Shown: one piece after another, positions 60,857 through 61,058 of the stretch
Layout: the number at the start of each line of letters is the position of its first letter
How positions within the stretch are numbered: the stretch's first letter is position 1
DNA from: a virus
DNA length: 61,058 nt
Direction: 5' to 3' (one strand)
Virus record (IMG/VR): IMGVR_UViG_3300042291_000291
Location: 1-61,058 of that record
Notes under the pieces: generated by a model
Told to the model about the DNA's origin: nothing
The model's input: only the letters and a program-made list of their open reading frames with translations
Databases searched by the model: none
Translations under genes and position numbers: made by a program

Positions 60857-61000
60857 ATGTATAGATTAGAATACTATAATAGCACAAGGCTCATAGAGAG
60901 TTATGTGTTTCCTTCCAAGGCATTAGCATTATGGAAGAAGAAGCAACTGATGAGTAAAGGATATACTCAAGGTGTGTTTAAGATAGTGGCTATTAAGTAG
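60857..61000 (+). CDS. Small basic protein (47 aa)
   Basis: ATG at 60857, TAG at 60998-61000. Begins MYRLEYYNSTRLIESYVFPS then KALALWKKKQLMSKGYTQGV. Basic and compact. A strong terminator overlaps the stop, as for the gene before it, which supports expression as a single-gene early transcript. No family recognised; small early host-takeover proteins often look like this. Confidence 0.6.
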   Translation: MYRLEYYNSTRLIESYVFPSKALALWKKKQLMSKGYTQGVFKIVAIK

Positions 61001-61014
61001 CTCACTATCTTTTT
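60982..61014 (+). terminator. Terminator after the 47-aa gene
   Basis: GATAGTG / CACTATC stem extended by GCTA/TAGC with one bulge, followed by TTTTT. It contains the gene's stop codon. Confidence 0.82.
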
Positions 61015-61058
61015 GCTTGCAGCAGCCTTTCCATTTTTTAACTGTTATTGATATAAAT

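Noticed and set aside
1-61058. Alternative genetic code (TAG or TGA reassigned), known in some crAss-like phages
   Set aside because: TAA, TAG and TGA all terminate genes at expected boundaries, for example TAG at 30110 and TGA at 45184, and no gene is fragmented by in-frame stops.

Overview
The window is about 61 kb of a dsDNA tailed phage that looks crAss-like (Crassvirales), most likely infecting a Bacteroidota host. The evidence is threefold. First, the late-gene order, read on the minus strand from right to left: large terminase, portal, acidic scaffold-like protein, HK97-type major capsid protein (its N-terminal third resembles crAss-like capsids), connector/ring proteins, a very large muzzle/stabilization-like tail protein, then a run of 700-1000-residue Gln/Asn-rich virion 'cargo' candidates. 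Second, very low G+C (about 30% by eye), no Shine-Dalgarno sequences, and starts that often sit in an AATTATTATG-type context. Third, boxes of the form TAnnTTTG, the Bacteroidota -7 element, in many intergenic gaps. The genetic code looks standard: TAA, TAG and TGA all end genes. The window is a fragment: the left edge cuts a gene, and the right edge enters a plus-strand (probably early) module.

Layout. 1-13 kb: four very large virion proteins plus the gene cut by the edge, the candidate injected cargo. 13-20.7 kb: tail barrel (muzzle-like 1762-residue protein, two connector/ring proteins, an HU/IHF-like protein). 20.9-26.1 kb: Cys-rich fibre or decoration proteins and a tiny zinc-ribbon protein. 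26.2-28.7 kb: an abundant structural protein in its own transcription unit, a Dps/ferritin-like protein and a connector. 28.7-32.8 kb: seven small or disordered, very basic proteins rich in Met-x-x-Gly-Gly motifs, interrupted by a GIY-YIG homing endonuclease. 32.9-42 kb: head genes. 42-44.9 kb: packaging-linked and DNA-binding small genes, including a PD-(D/E)XK nuclease. 45-47 kb: lysis cassette (YkuD-like and NlpC/P60-like wall enzymes, holin candidates). 47-58.3 kb: tail-fibre/receptor-binding genes and small accessory genes. 58.4-60.1 kb: small auxiliary genes (lipoprotein, DUF3310, GroES-like, two related small proteins). 60.1-60.6 kb: a divergent control region. 60.6-61.0 kb: two tiny plus-strand genes, each with its own terminator.

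Regulation. Rho-independent hairpins on the minus strand split the late region into units, and several are followed at once by a TAnnTTTG box. The 60.1-60.6 kb region is the most unusual stretch: a promoter box, a GC-rich (about 47%) structured segment of about 130 nt and a strong terminator form a candidate noncoding RNA. Next to it lies a 50-bp stretch of 72% G+C with several hairpins and repeats.

Most interesting signals. (1) A Gly-Gly pair 5-9 residues from the C-terminus recurs in eight head, scaffold, cargo and basic proteins, and Met-x-x-Gly-Gly recurs in the basic cluster, which suggests a shared processing or docking signal. (2) The structured RNA candidate and two shorter promoter-terminator transcripts nearby. 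(3) Fibre genes that share N-terminal anchor modules but differ in the rest of the protein.
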